Assembly: GCA_030674185.1 (NCBI GenBank)
Contig: JAPXFY010000026.1
Span: 39,810,632-39,874,631, forward strand
Length of the DNA stretch: 64,000 nucleotides
Reading direction: 5' to 3'
From: Monoplex corrugatus
Lineage: Eukaryota > Mollusca > Gastropoda > Littorinimorpha > Ranellidae
In this document: positions 54,001-64,000 of the stretch, in pieces
Numbering within the stretch: the first letter of the stretch is position 1
How the letters are laid out: each line of letters starts with the position of its first letter
Notes under the pieces: generated by a model
Databases searched by the model: none
Told to the model about the DNA's origin: nothing
What the model saw: the letters and a program-made list of their open reading frames with translations, nothing else
Translations under genes and position numbers: made by a program

Positions 54001-54395
54001 GAGAGAGACAGAGAGACAGACAGACAGACTGGCAGACAGACAGACAGAGACAGAGACAGAACCAGAGAGATGACATTACTTGTGCATGTTCGCTAATGAC
54101 CGCCGCATACGGATCAGAATCATCAGATCGTTTCGCCACGTGACCAGCTGACGTCATTTCCGTCAGCGTGACCAGCAGGAAAAGAAAGGAAACTCTCTTG
54201 GAAATCTGGAAGCATGTAACACACACTAATCGTCATTGTATTAACTTCAGCGTTCAAGCAAACACACACCAGGCGCACGGGAAAATATGATGAGGACGCG
54301 TAATTTATTAACAAAACAAGACCAGCCCAAATTTTCATAGGGGTAATGATGACGTGTGCGTAGATCTTGATGTTCATTTTTTAAACTTCCAGTGT
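54001..54395. other. unassigned with (GACA)n at 54001-54065
   Basis: Nothing recognised beyond the simple repeat. A short minus segment at 54070-54140 with splice-like ends was considered and not called. Confidence 0.4.
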
Positions 54396-54397
54396 AC

Positions 54398-54890
54398 GAA
54401 AACATTCTTACCAACAAATGCCTATCAATCAACATCAGAAAGAGAGTCCTTGAATATTATATAGAACCAATACTGTTGTACGGATGTGAGGCGTGGACAG
54501 TCAGCAAGCAAAGCCAGAGCAAGATTGAGGCAGCGAAGATATGGTTTCTAAGAAGTATGTAGAGAGTTCCATGGATAGCAAAGAAAACAAACGAGACAGT
54601 CTTGATGGAAGCAGACACAAGTAGATCACTCGTAAGGAAGATTAGGAAAAGACAAGCAACATTTATAGGCCATTTTATGAGGAAGGGGGATTTGGAGCAC
54701 CTGGTCACAACGGTAAAGCTGGAGGGAAAGCGAGCATCAGGTAGACCCAGGGAGAGAATGCTGGACGGACTTGCAGAGTGGCTGGGATTAGGAGGGTGGG
54801 GGAAATGCTAGGGGCAACGAGAGATATAGATGTATGGAAGTCCATGGTCGCCAACGCCATGCGGCAGGGCACCTGATGATGATGATGATA
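54398..54890 (+). mobile_element. RTE-like LINE 3' end, long copy
   Basis: TACGAAAACATTCTTACCAA ... ILLYGCEAWTV, FLRS(M).RVPWIAKKTNETVL, RKRQATFIGHFMRKGDLEHL, GRPRERMLDGLAEWL, then AN.MRQGT, TGA, (GAT)n. A TAG and one frame change break it. Very similar to the inverted copy at 56331-56815, so young. Confidence 0.85.
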
Positions 54891-55055
54891 TCGTGTATGC
54901 TATACAGAGTTCATATGTCAACATGTTGTTTTTTTTCAATGTTTTTGTATAATTGCTGCTGTTGTTGATGCAGTTGCTGTTGTTGTTGTTGCCGTTGCTG
55001 TTGTTGTTATTGCTGCTGCTGTTGTTATGTTGTTGTTGTTGTTGTTGTCTTTTGT

Positions 55056-55780
55056 GTATATTTGACAAAGACCGATTGGCCGAACATTTTGTGCCTGTCT
55101 TGGTTTGATAATTGCGACCTCCCACCACGAAATCTTATCTAGCATTTTGGGCATTTTGAGATATACATATCACTGGAAAGTGTACATTCTGCTGATTATT
55201 TTGGTACTTGAATAAAGCTTGTACTCAAAAAATGTACAAGTTACGTATGTTTAAAGTCGTGAAGTTGTATGACAGCCATTTTGAGAAAACGGCCTCTAAA
55301 GTTTTTGTGTGCTGCCCTACACATTTTCCTTAAATTTCTGTAATTGGTGGCTTTGACCCAGTTTGTTTCTAATTTTCGCTGTCATTATCTGAAAGGTGCA
55401 CCAAAGAGCTTTCCATCAGTATATTACATGTGCGGGTACTGTACAGGTTACGGTTTATAATAAAAGACAAAAATAGGTACTTTCGGCAGGAAATTGCGTT
55501 TTTTTTTCTGCTGCTATCAGTGCATTTAAATACCATTTTAAACTGATTAATAATATTTATTCAAGAAAAAAATTTCTGTGGGGCATTGATTATAGTCTAC
55601 AGAAATCAATTTTGAGAAAAAGTCAAAACACCCCAGATAGACCCTCAGTCACCTTTTCAGCTCCAAGTGCTGTTCGACTGACTGCGAGTTAAGACTGATT
55701 TCGTGGTAGGGAGGTCACAATTGAATAAGCTTCTCATTTGATTTTCCAGTGCTTCTGATTTCCACACGTGAACTGGTTCA
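55056..55780 (+). mobile_element. fold-back repeat F arm, split by a TIR element
   Basis: TTTGACAAAGACCGATTGGC, GTGCCTGTCTTGGTTTGA before 55110, and GAATAAGCTTCTCATTTGAT after 55722 correspond to adjacent parts of the F arm (compare 50455-50530). Confidence 0.55.
55114..55718. mobile_element. non-autonomous TIR DNA transposon with AATT target duplication
   Basis: 605 bp with inverted ends GCGACCTCCCACCACGAAAT (left) and ATTTCGTGGTAGGGAGGTCAC (right; one inserted T and one C/T difference), flanked by AATT at 55110-55113 and 55719-55722. Interior non-coding. Superfamily not assigned. Confidence 0.75.
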
Positions 55781-56330
55781 ACGAAGAAAGACTGTTTTCA
55801 CGACACGACGAGTATTGATAAATACGACATAAACAAATTTGAGTGTCTACTAGCCCCATAATTATGTTTTGTATGATATGTATATTGTTGCAATGACATT
55901 TTCTATTTTCTGTAGACTAAAGCGGAAGAAGCATCACACAGCTTGGTCTCTATTCATTCTATTCTGTGAGAAATGTAAGGTCGCATTTGATGCGAATACA
56001 GTCGTTACAGCAAATGTTTATTGATGTGCTTTTCCAGTTGTTTGTTTCATTGATTGGCTTCTTTTTCTTTGTTGTTTGTTTGTTTGTTAAAATCGTTATC
56101 ATAATCGGATGATGATGATACCGAAATAAGAGTGATAGTTACAAAGATAACGTAGTAATGCTAAAAAAGTATGGAAGCGGTAGCAGTAGTAGAAGTAACA
56201 GTAGCAGTGGCAGCAGTAGTAGTAGTAATAGTAACAGTAGCAGCAGAGCAATGGTAATAGTTTTGTTGTTGTCGTTGTTGTTGAAAATGTTGTAACATTA
56301 GCTACACAAGAGAAATTAGTGACATAAACC
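55781..56330. other. unassigned, AGT/GTT-rich at 56170-56290
   Basis: AGTAGTAGAAGTAACAGTAG tract then TTGTTGTTGTCGTTG. No gene. Confidence 0.5.
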
Positions 56331-56815
56331 ATCATCATCACCATCAGGTGCCCTGCCGCATGGCGTTGGCGACCATGGACTTCCATCTGTCTCTATATCT
56401 CGTTGCCCCCAGCATCTCCCCACCCTCCTAATCCCCAGCCACTCTGCAAGTCCGTCCAGCATTCTCTCCCTGGGTCTACCTGGTGCTCTCTTTCCCTCCA
56501 GCTTTACCGTTGTGACCAGGTGCTCCAAATCCCCCTTCCTCATAAAATGGCCTATAAATGTTGCTTGTCTTTTCCTAATCTTCCTTATGCGTGATCTAGT
56601 TGTGTCTGCCTCCATCAAGACTGTCTCGTTTGTTTCTTTGCTGTCCATGGAACTCTCAACATTCTTCTTAAAACCACATCTCGGCTGCCTCGATCCTGCT
56701 CTGGCCTTGCTTGCTGACTGTCCACGCCTCGCATCCGTACAACAGTATTGGTTCTATATAACATTCAAGGACTCTCTTTCTGATGTTAATTGATAGGCAT
56801 TTGTTGGTAAGAATG
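56331..56815 (-). mobile_element. RTE-like LINE 3' end
   Basis: Inverted relative to 54398-54890 and nearly identical over ~480 bp. Minus frame over 110 codons begins MDSKETNETVLMEADTTRSR and ends in MRRAPDGDD-type tail sequence. Confidence 0.85.
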
Positions 56816-56867
56816 CTACATAAACCATAACGCCTCACAAATACCAGCTAATTGCTTTCACAATATC

Positions 56868-57395
56868 ATCATCATCATCATGTGCCCTGCGCATGGCGTT
56901 GGCGATCATGGCCCTCCATATGCATTTATTCCTTGTCGCTGCAAGTACATCTTCCACCCTGTCTGTTCTCAGCCACCCTGCAAGTACGTCCAATATTTTC
57001 TTCCTTGGTCAACCTGGAGTTCTATTTCCCTCCAGCTTTCCTGTTGTGGCCAGGTGCTCTAATTCCTCTTTCCTCATAAAATGTCCTATAAATGTTGCTC
57101 GTCTTTTCCTAATCTTCCTTAACAATGATTTCTTTTGTCTGCCTCCGTCAAGACTGTCTCGTTTGTTTCCTTTGCTGTCCATGGAATTCTCAACATTCTT
57201 CTTAGAAACCATATTTCGGCTGCCTCAGTTTTGCTCTGGCCTTGCGTGTTGATTGTCCACGTCTCACAACCGTATAACATTATCGGTTCTATGTAACATT
57301 CAGGAACTCTCTTCCTGATGTTAATTGATAAGCATTTGTTGGTAAGAATGCTTTTCATCTTATCGAATGCTGTTTTGGCTTGGCCGATTCTGCAT
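56868..57395 (-). mobile_element. RTE-like LINE 3' end, second tandem copy
   Basis: Minus frames include MKSILTNKCLSINIRKRVPE, PIMLYGCETWTINTQ, FLRRMLRIPWTAKETNETVL, FIGHFMRKEELEHL. More diverged than 56331-56815. Confidence 0.85.
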
Positions 57396-57601
57396 ACATA
57401 ATTTCTTGATTAAATCAAAAATAATGTGACATTAAGATCACTAAGCCAGATTGTTGAAACGCAATAAAATACTACAATATAAAAAAATAACCAGGAAACA
57501 AAGAAACTGACTGACCATTTTTTTCACGATTAACACAGCAAACATAAAAAAGAAACAAAAAACAAAAAAGAAGCAAACAAGAAAGAAACAAAGAAGCTTA
57601 C

Positions 57602-57663
57602 CATGTTTTTCAACATCAGCTCAAACTCAAACGTCCTCCTAATGTGAGGAAAGGCACAGAAAA
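57602..57663 (-). CDS. possible GPCR exon (TM2 end/ECL1)
   Basis: A 62-bp minus-strand segment flanked by acceptor CGCACATTCCGCAG and a consensus donor GTAAGC. Only one frame is open: CAFPHIRRTFEFELMLKNM. The pattern (P..hR.TFeFe.r...N) resembles the first extracellular loop of lophotrochozoan peptide GPCRs, and its position upstream of the TM5-TM6 exon on the same strand fits. Short, so chance is not excluded. Confidence 0.3.
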
Positions 57664-57679
57664 CTGCGGAATGTGCGTT

Positions 57680-57910
57680 ATCTACACACACACACACACT
57701 CGCGCGCGCGCGCGCGCGCCCACACACACACACACACACACACGCACGCACGCACGCACGCACGCACGCACACACACTAACACAAAGACACACGCACACA
57801 CACACACAAACACACACACACACTTACACAAACACATACACATACACACACACTAACACAAACACACACACACACACACACACACCACGCACGCACACAC
57901 ACACACTCTC

Positions 57911-57960
<50 letters not shown>

Positions 57961-57963
57961 TCA

Positions 57964-58052
<89 letters not shown>

Positions 58053-58085
58053 CACACACACACACACACACCACACAACACATGA
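57680..58085. repeat. (CA)n/(GC)n/(TC)n microsatellite complex
   Basis: CGCGCGCGCGCG at 57702, ACGCACGC, (CA)n and a (CT)n island at 57906-57948. 58090-58460 unassigned. Confidence 0.9.
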
Positions 58086-58461
58086 CCCACACCTATAAAC
58101 ACAGAGCTCTGCTATGTTCATGGCTGGTAATTCTACATGTTCGGGTTTCTCAACAGTTTGAAGTCTCCAACGATACAGTTATGCTATGACTGTGTCCAGT
58201 AAATGAATAGTAAGTCAGATACCAGTGTTGCGCTAGCGTGGAACATAGTTTTGGAGATGCCCATGGTCGAGTTTCAATTTTGAGAGAAGAACCAATTCCA
58301 TAACCGTTTTTACACATGATTCTTTCGACAAGTTCAAGTAAATATTTTCATGAAAAAAATTAACTATCAATCGAGGACGTTTCACATTTTTAATTTTGAT
58401 GTTCTGATTATAGTGGGTATAATTCCAAGAAACAATTTTCATATTGTAGAGCCAATACTGA

Positions 58462-58888
58462 ACCAATACTGCTGTATGGTTGTGAGGCGTGGACAGTCAA
58501 CAAGCAAAGCCAGAACAAGATTGAGGCAGCCGAGATGTGGTTTCTAAGAAGAATGTTGAGAGTTCCATGGACAGCAAAGAAAACAAACGAGAAGTCTTGA
58601 TGGAGGCAGACACAAGTAGATCACTCACAAGGAAGATTAGGAAAAGACAGGCAACATTTATTGGCAATTTTATGAGGAAAGGGGATTTGGAGCACCTGGT
58701 CACAACGGAAAGGTGGAGGGAAGGAGAGCACCAGGTAGACCCAGGGAAAGATACTAGACAGACTTGCAGAATGGCTGGGGACAAGGACGGTGGAAGAGAT
58801 GCTTGGGGCAACAAGAGATAGAGACAGATGGAATCCATGATCGCCAACGCCATGAGGCAGGGCACCTGATGATGATGATGATGATGAG
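58462..58888 (+). mobile_element. RTE-like LINE 3' end
   Basis: GAGCCAATACTGAACCAATA ... RRMLRVPWTAKKTN, RKRQATFIGNFMRKGDLEHL, then frameshifted tail to GGGCACCTGATGATGATG. Confidence 0.85.
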
Positions 58889-58924
58889 AGGGGGGAAATA
58901 CATTTCACCACACTACGCCTGAAG

Positions 58925-59200
58925 TTCGTGAATGAAACCTCACAACTCCCATCTCTCCATCGCCAGGATCGGCGGTAGGAGCCACGCTCGACATCAACAA
59001 GTCTTCTCTAGGTCACACGATGGAGACATTTGTGGGTGACCTCTTTGATCACTAGACTACAGATTTCAGCGATGTTGTTGAAATAGGAGGTGCGCGATCG
59101 TCCCTTTCTTCTCATCGCCTCAACTTTCCCCTGCTGGACCCTTGATATCAAATCTGTTCTGGGTGTTTCTGATTGTATGGCCTACATGTTTCAGCTTTAA
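58925..59200 (-). mobile_element. LINE C-terminal end, second RTE/Jockey-like family
   Basis: Minus strand: RRKGRSRTSYFNNIAEICSL, VIKEVTHKCLHRV, SSVAPTADPGDGEMG. The GR.RTSY.DNI ... (H)R..(W)...(V)..A.APTADPGDG end resembles known LINE termini. Confidence 0.5.
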
Positions 59201-59394
59201 AATCCTTACGCTAGCTAGTAGTCACTCGAGACTTTACCAGAGCATATTGCTCATACACAGGCTTTGGCTTTTGCCCTGATCAGTTTGGATCCTTTCGTCT
59301 GTCCAATAACTAAACTCAAGGTTCCCCATGGTTCGCTCCCCGTAGAGATCTCGACTTTTCTCCTCAGTCCGACGGGAAAATCGAACTGAACGTC

Positions 59395-59890
59395 TAGTCC
59401 TTTGGCAGGGGACGAAAAACGAGTCGGATACGTGATTCTGTGCACACTAAAGATCACACCGCAGTTGAAAATCATGAAGAGCAGGGCATTGCCCCCTGCC
59501 TTGGTGTAAAACATTGGAAAGATAGGTTGATTTCCCAGGCCCTACCCCTTGAAGACTAATTAGCCTGCTTGCCTTTCTGAAGTCTTGCTTAAAAAAATGT
59601 GAAAATGAATATGAATTTGAATCGAGGGAGAGGGGATGGGCGCCACCCTCGTGGTGCTGGCCCTGGGAAAAGTTGAGGTCTGTCTCCTCGCTCCCCTAAG
59701 ACCCCAGGGTTATGGAACTATCTAGGAAGGACCTCAGGACCTGGCCAGCTTGTGGGTTTATTTGCATGCTTAAGGCTTGTGCCTTGATCATTCTGGATCT
59801 TCTCTATCACATAGCACCTGTGACGTTAGTGTTACTGGAATTCATTCCGAGCGCAGAGACGTCATCTTGAGAAATTGAAAGTGAAACTGA
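59395..59890 (+). mobile_element. dispersed repeat R7
   Basis: Second long copy of the element at 24170-24690. 59200-59394 unassigned. Confidence 0.75.
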
Positions 59891-59973
59891 TATTTTTTGG
59901 AGGAAGCGTTTTTAAACGCTCGTAAATCTGCCACTAATGTTTCGATTTCATGACAATTTTCCCCATTAAAGAT

Positions 59974-60164
59974 ACTAAGACTCTTTAACTCCGCACCCTA
60001 TCCACCAGCAGCAAAAACTAAACCCTTTGACTCTCTCACCCTATCCACCAGCTTCCTGCTGAGGAAGGATAGGGTGAAGGAGTCAAAGGGTTAAGTTTTA
60101 GCTTTGCTAGTATAGTTGACGATGAAGGATGCTCGTTGACGGGCTGCAGGAGTCAAAAGGTTAA
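59974..60164. mobile_element. palindromic TTAA MITE, copy 6
   Basis: Outer TTTAACTCCGCACCCTATCC, inner CCCTTTGACTCTCTCACC ... GTGAAGGAGTCAAAGGGTTAA, outer AGTCAAAAGGTTAA. 60165-60740 has no recognised content, except a short inverted CGTCACGAG motif at 60178-60230. Confidence 0.75.
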
Positions 60165-60744
60165 CACATTCCGTACCGCGTCACGAGATCCTCGTGACTC
60201 AGCTTTCTCTCTCCGTGGACCGCGTCACGAGGATTTCGTGCCCTGAACCGAAGTTTCAGTTTCGAGAATACAAATAGAAAATGACTGCATGGCTGACGTG
60301 AATCCTTTTCCGCAAAGGGAGTATACTCTTGTCATTTCCTTTTGCGTTTACACGACGTATGAAGCGGCAAAAATGGCAACAACAAAAAACAAAACAAAAA
60401 CAAAAACCGGCGTAATTTGAGTGTTTTTGAAGTCTCTCTCCTAACATTACTTGGTCAATAGTTAGTACGGCGACCTATTTTCTTGGTAGGAAAAGGGTTA
60501 GAGCTGTTTCAACAAACACAAAATGCCCTGATATCGCTTAGGGCTCATTGTGTGGTGGGTTGTCACATATATAACAGGTCTGAAAACTCATCGGTCATTT
60601 CCATTACCTAGCTGCTCAGAAATTCAGGGGGATGACAGATAAAGGAGCCAGTAACAAGGTAGGGGCATTGGTATGCTCTTTATTTGTTCTAACTTCTGAG
60701 CAAACAATTATGAGTTATGAGTTTTTAGACATCAAACTTATTGG

Positions 60745-61311
60745 GGAAAAAGATGTTGTATGTATGTATGTAATGTATGTATGTATGTTATGTATGTATG
60801 TATGTATGTATGTATGTATGTATGTATGTATGTATGTATGTATGTAGTATGTATGTATGTATGTATGTATGTATGTATGTATGTATGTATGTATGTATGT
60901 ATGTATGTATGTATGTGTATGTATGTATGTATGTATGTATGTATAATGTATGTATGTATGTATGTATGTATGCATGTATGTATGTATGTATATGTATGTA
61001 TGTATGTATGTATGTATGATGTACATGTATGTATGTATGTATGTAGATGTAGTATGCATGTATGTATGTATGGTATGTATGTATGTATGTATGTATGTTG
61101 TGTGTGTGTATGTATGTATGTATGTATGCATGCAGGCAGGCAGGCAGGCATGTATGTATGTATGTATATATATATATATATGTATGGACGTACGTACGTA
61201 TGTATGTATGTATGTATATATGTTGGACGTATGTATGTATGTATGTGTGTATGTATGTATGTATGCATGTATACATGTATGTATGTATGTATGTATTTAT
61301 GTGTGTACATG

Positions 61312-61345
<34 letters not shown>

Positions 61346-61455
61346 TGCTTGTATGCTTGTATGTATGCATGCATGTATGCATGTATGGATGGATGGATGG
61401 ATGGATGAATGTATAGATGCATTGATAGATATAGATATGACTATGGATATAGATA
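60745..61455. repeat. (GTAT)n array
   Basis: About 700 bp of TATG repeats with GCAG, TATA and GGAT islands. All six frames stay open over long spans for this reason only. Confidence 0.97.
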
Positions 61456-61465
61456 TGTGTACATA

Positions 61466-62280
61466 TATGTTAGTTAGTTAGTTCACTTAGTTAGTTAGTT
61501 CACTTAGTTAGTTAGTTCACTTACTCAGTTAGTTCACTTACTCAGTTAGTTCACTTACTCAGTTAGTTCACTTACTCGGTTAGTTCACTTACTCGTTAGT
61601 TCACTTACTCAGTCAGTTCACTTACTCAGTTAGTTCACTTACTCAGTTAGTTCACTTATTCAGTTAGTTCACTTATTCAGTTAGTTCACTTACTCGGTTA
61701 AGTTCACTTACTCAGTTAGTTCACTTACTCGGTTAGTTCACTTACTCAGTCAGTTCACTTACTCAGTCAGTTCATTACTCAGTTAGTTCACTTATTCAGT
61801 TAGTTCACGTACTCGGTTAGTTCACTTACTCAGTTAGTTCACTTACTCAGTTAGTTCACTTACTCGGTTAGTTCACTTACTCAGTTAGTTCACTTACTCG
61901 GTTAGTTCACTTACTCAGTTAGTTCACTTACTCGTTAGTTCACTTACTCGGTTAGTTCACTTACTCGGTTAGTTCACTTACTCGTTAGTTCACTTACTCA
62001 GTTAGTTCACTTACTCAGTTAGTTCACTTATTCAGTTAGTTCACTTACTCGGTTAGTTCACTTACTCGGTTAGTTTACTTACTCGGTTAGTTCACTTACT
62101 CGGTTAGTTCAGTTACTCGGTTAGTTCACTTACATCGGTTAGTTCACTTACTCGGTTAGTTTACTTACTCGGTTAGTTCACTTACTCGGTTAGTTCACTT
62201 ACTCGGTTAGTTCACATTACTCGGTTAGTTCACTTACTCAGTTAGTTCACTTACTCAGTTAGTTCACTTACTCAGTTAGT
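61466..62280. repeat. 17-bp minisatellite
   Basis: About 48 copies of AGTTCACTTACTCGGTT, with CAGTT, TTCAG and 15-bp deletion variants. Confidence 0.95.
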
Positions 62281-63245
62281 TAGTTAGTTAACTTACTTAG
62301 TTATTCAGTTAGTTAGATAGTTAACTTAGATACTCAGTTAATTAGTTAGTTAACTTACTTAGTTACTCAGTTAGTTAGTTAACTACTTAGTTACTCAGTT
62401 AGTTAGTTAGTTAACTTACTTAGTTACTCAGTTAGTTAGTTAGTTAACTTACTTAGTTACTCAATTAATTAGTTAGTTAACTTACTTAGTTACTCAGTTA
62501 GTTAGTTAGTTAGTTAGTTAGCTTACTTAGTTAGTTACTTACTTACTTACTTACTTACTTAGTTACTTAGTTACTTAGTTAGTTAGTTATTAGCTTAGTT
62601 AGCTTAGTTAGCTTAGTTACTTAGTTAGCTAGCTTAGGTAAGTTAGGTAAGTTAGCTAGGTAAGTTAGCTAGTTAAGTTAGTAGGTAAGGTTAGCTAAGT
62701 TAGGTTGGCTAATTAGGTTGGCTAAGTTAGGTTGGCTAAGTTAGGTTGGTAAGTTAGGTTGGTTAAGTTAGGTTGGTTAAGTTAGGTTGTTAAGTTAGGT
62801 GGTTAAGGTAGGTTGGTTAAGGTAGGTTGGTTAAGGTAGGTTGGTTAAGATAGGTTGGTTAAGGTGGTTGGTTAAGGTAGGTTGGTTAAGGTAGGTTGGT
62901 TAGGTGGTTGGTTTAGGCAGGTTGGTTTAGTTAGGTTGGTTTAGTTAGGTTGGTTTAGTTAGGTTGGTTTAGTTAGGTTGGTTAGTTAGTTTGGTTAGGT
63001 TAGTTTGGTTAGGTTGGTTAGTTGGTTAGATTGGTTAGGTTAGTGTGGTTAGTGTGGTTAGTGTGGTTTTAGTGTTGTTCAGTGTGGTCAGTGTGGTCAG
63101 TTGGTCAGTTGGTCAGTTGGTCAGTTGGCCAGTTGGTCAGTTGGTCAGTTGGTTATTGGTTAGATAGTTAGTTAGTTAGTTAGTTAGTTGGTTAGTTAAT
63201 TGGTTGCTTGGTTGCTTGGTTGCTTGGTTGGTCATTTAGTCAGTG
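62281..63245. repeat. TTAG/TTAC-derived composite simple repeats
   Basis: AGTTAGTTAACTTACTTAGT units, then GTTAGGTTGGTTAA units, then GTCAGTTG and GGTTGCTT units. 63246-63865 is AT-rich spacer with a (TC)n at 63601-63624. Confidence 0.95.
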
Positions 63246-63865
63246 AGTCAGTCAGTGCAAAAAACAAAAAAAAATGATCGCCTTCGTCTTTCGCCTTTAT
63301 GTAATAAGTTGACTGTTGAACAACCTTCAATTAAATACATTTCTAATTGAATACAACATAACTAATAGTAGAACAACATAACTCATCAATAACATCCACA
63401 ACAAGAACAGAAATCGCCCTATAGTTAGATGAACAAAATATCCGAGATATGGAAAAATGAGAAAAAAAGGTTTTGAAACGCAAGAAACTGAATGTTTTAA
63501 CAAACAAAAAATAATCAGAAATATCAAATTCATTTTCACCAGGATTTCTTCTGAGATTTCTTAAACGATAATTCCTCCTTCCCTCCCTCCTTCCCTCCCC
63601 CCCTCTCTCTCTCTCTCTCTCTCTAGCTATATTTATAAATCCTTATTTCGCAAAAACGTCGCCGTAAAATTTAATCACTTTGTTTTATGTTCCTTGCCAC
63701 AAGGACGAAAATGGCAATGGCAATAAACCATTTTCAGTTTCAAAAAAAAAAAAAAAGAAAAAAAAGAAAATAAACTTGCCTGCCGAAGAAGGAGCATCAG
63801 AGCTCCTAAAGCTACGAAAGCTAAAAAAAAAATGGTGTTTTCGTGTTTTTACATGTATTCGATCA

Positions 63866-63924
63866 TATTAGTTAGTTATTTAATCAGTCAGTCAGTCAGT
63901 CAGTTAGTTAGTTACTTAGCTAGT

Positions 63925-63955
<31 letters not shown>

Positions 63956-64000
63956 CTAGTTAGTTATTGAGTTAATTAGTTAGTTAGTTAGTTAGTTATT
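63866..64000. repeat. (TTAG)n array, runs off the window
   Basis: GTTAGTTAGTTAG with GTCA and GTTGG variants, same theme as 62281-63245. Confidence 0.95.

Noticed and set aside
54070..54140. Possible GPCR TM1/ICL1 exon on minus (LVTWRNDLMILIRMRRSLA)
   Set aside because: Short, weak acceptor, and in the wrong order relative to the other receptor exons.
60715..61481. Long MYVC.../HTYI... frames on both strands
   Set aside because: Pure (GTAT)n translation; no other coding evidence.
61466..63245. Interstitial telomeric repeat
   Set aside because: TTAG and TTAGG-like motifs occur, but no TTAGGG run is present; the motifs grade into unrelated 17-bp units.

Overview
The window looks like repeat-rich nuclear DNA from a lophotrochozoan animal, most likely a gastropod mollusc. 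Reasons: short exons with GT-AG introns, dense (CA)n microsatellites, several LINE and SINE families, and gene fragments with animal orthologues (SMYD3, the Fcf2/DNTTIP2 family, a rhodopsin-type GPCR). The species assignment is an inference. Nothing looks bacterial, plasmid-borne or viral. One assembly gap (100 N) lies at 53901-54000.

Layout: (1) 1-2300 holds the 3' end of a + strand Fcf2-domain gene, exons 901-1004 and 2091-2145. (2) 2300-7900 is repeats: a LINE tail, a 69-bp tandem array built from half a palindromic TTAA-flanked MITE, and microsatellites. (3) 8316-11981 holds the last four exons of a - strand SMYD3-like lysine methyltransferase, convergent with the first gene; its introns carry tRNA-derived SINEs, one with an internal 13-copy B-box array. 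(4) 11982-23100 is repeats. (5) 23124-28741 is the 3' half of a - strand GPCR gene (TM5-TM6 exon at 28497-28741, TM7 and tail exon at 23124-23371, intron phases matching). (6) 28757-42940 is a 14.2-kb satellite of a ~61-bp unit with higher-order structure, beginning 15 bp beyond the TM5-TM6 exon. If the gene is intact, the satellite is inside its intron. (7) 43-60 kb is a transposon graveyard (RTE-like LINEs with (GAT)n tails, a CR1-like LINE with an esterase-type ORF1, an L2-like 3' end, fold-back elements, a TIR element with a 4-bp target duplication), with a dense cluster of heat-shock elements at 45919-46084. (8) 60.7-63.2 kb is a drifting array of GTAT, TTAG and GTTCACTTACTCG simple repeats.

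The genes are not an operon and show no functional link. The notable content is the repeat biology: arrays arising from pieces of transposons, nested insertions that can be ordered in time, SINE families sharing 3' tails with LINEs, and a large satellite next to a GPCR splice acceptor. The two T-run frameshifts in the SMYD3-like gene suggest either homopolymer errors in the assembly or early decay.
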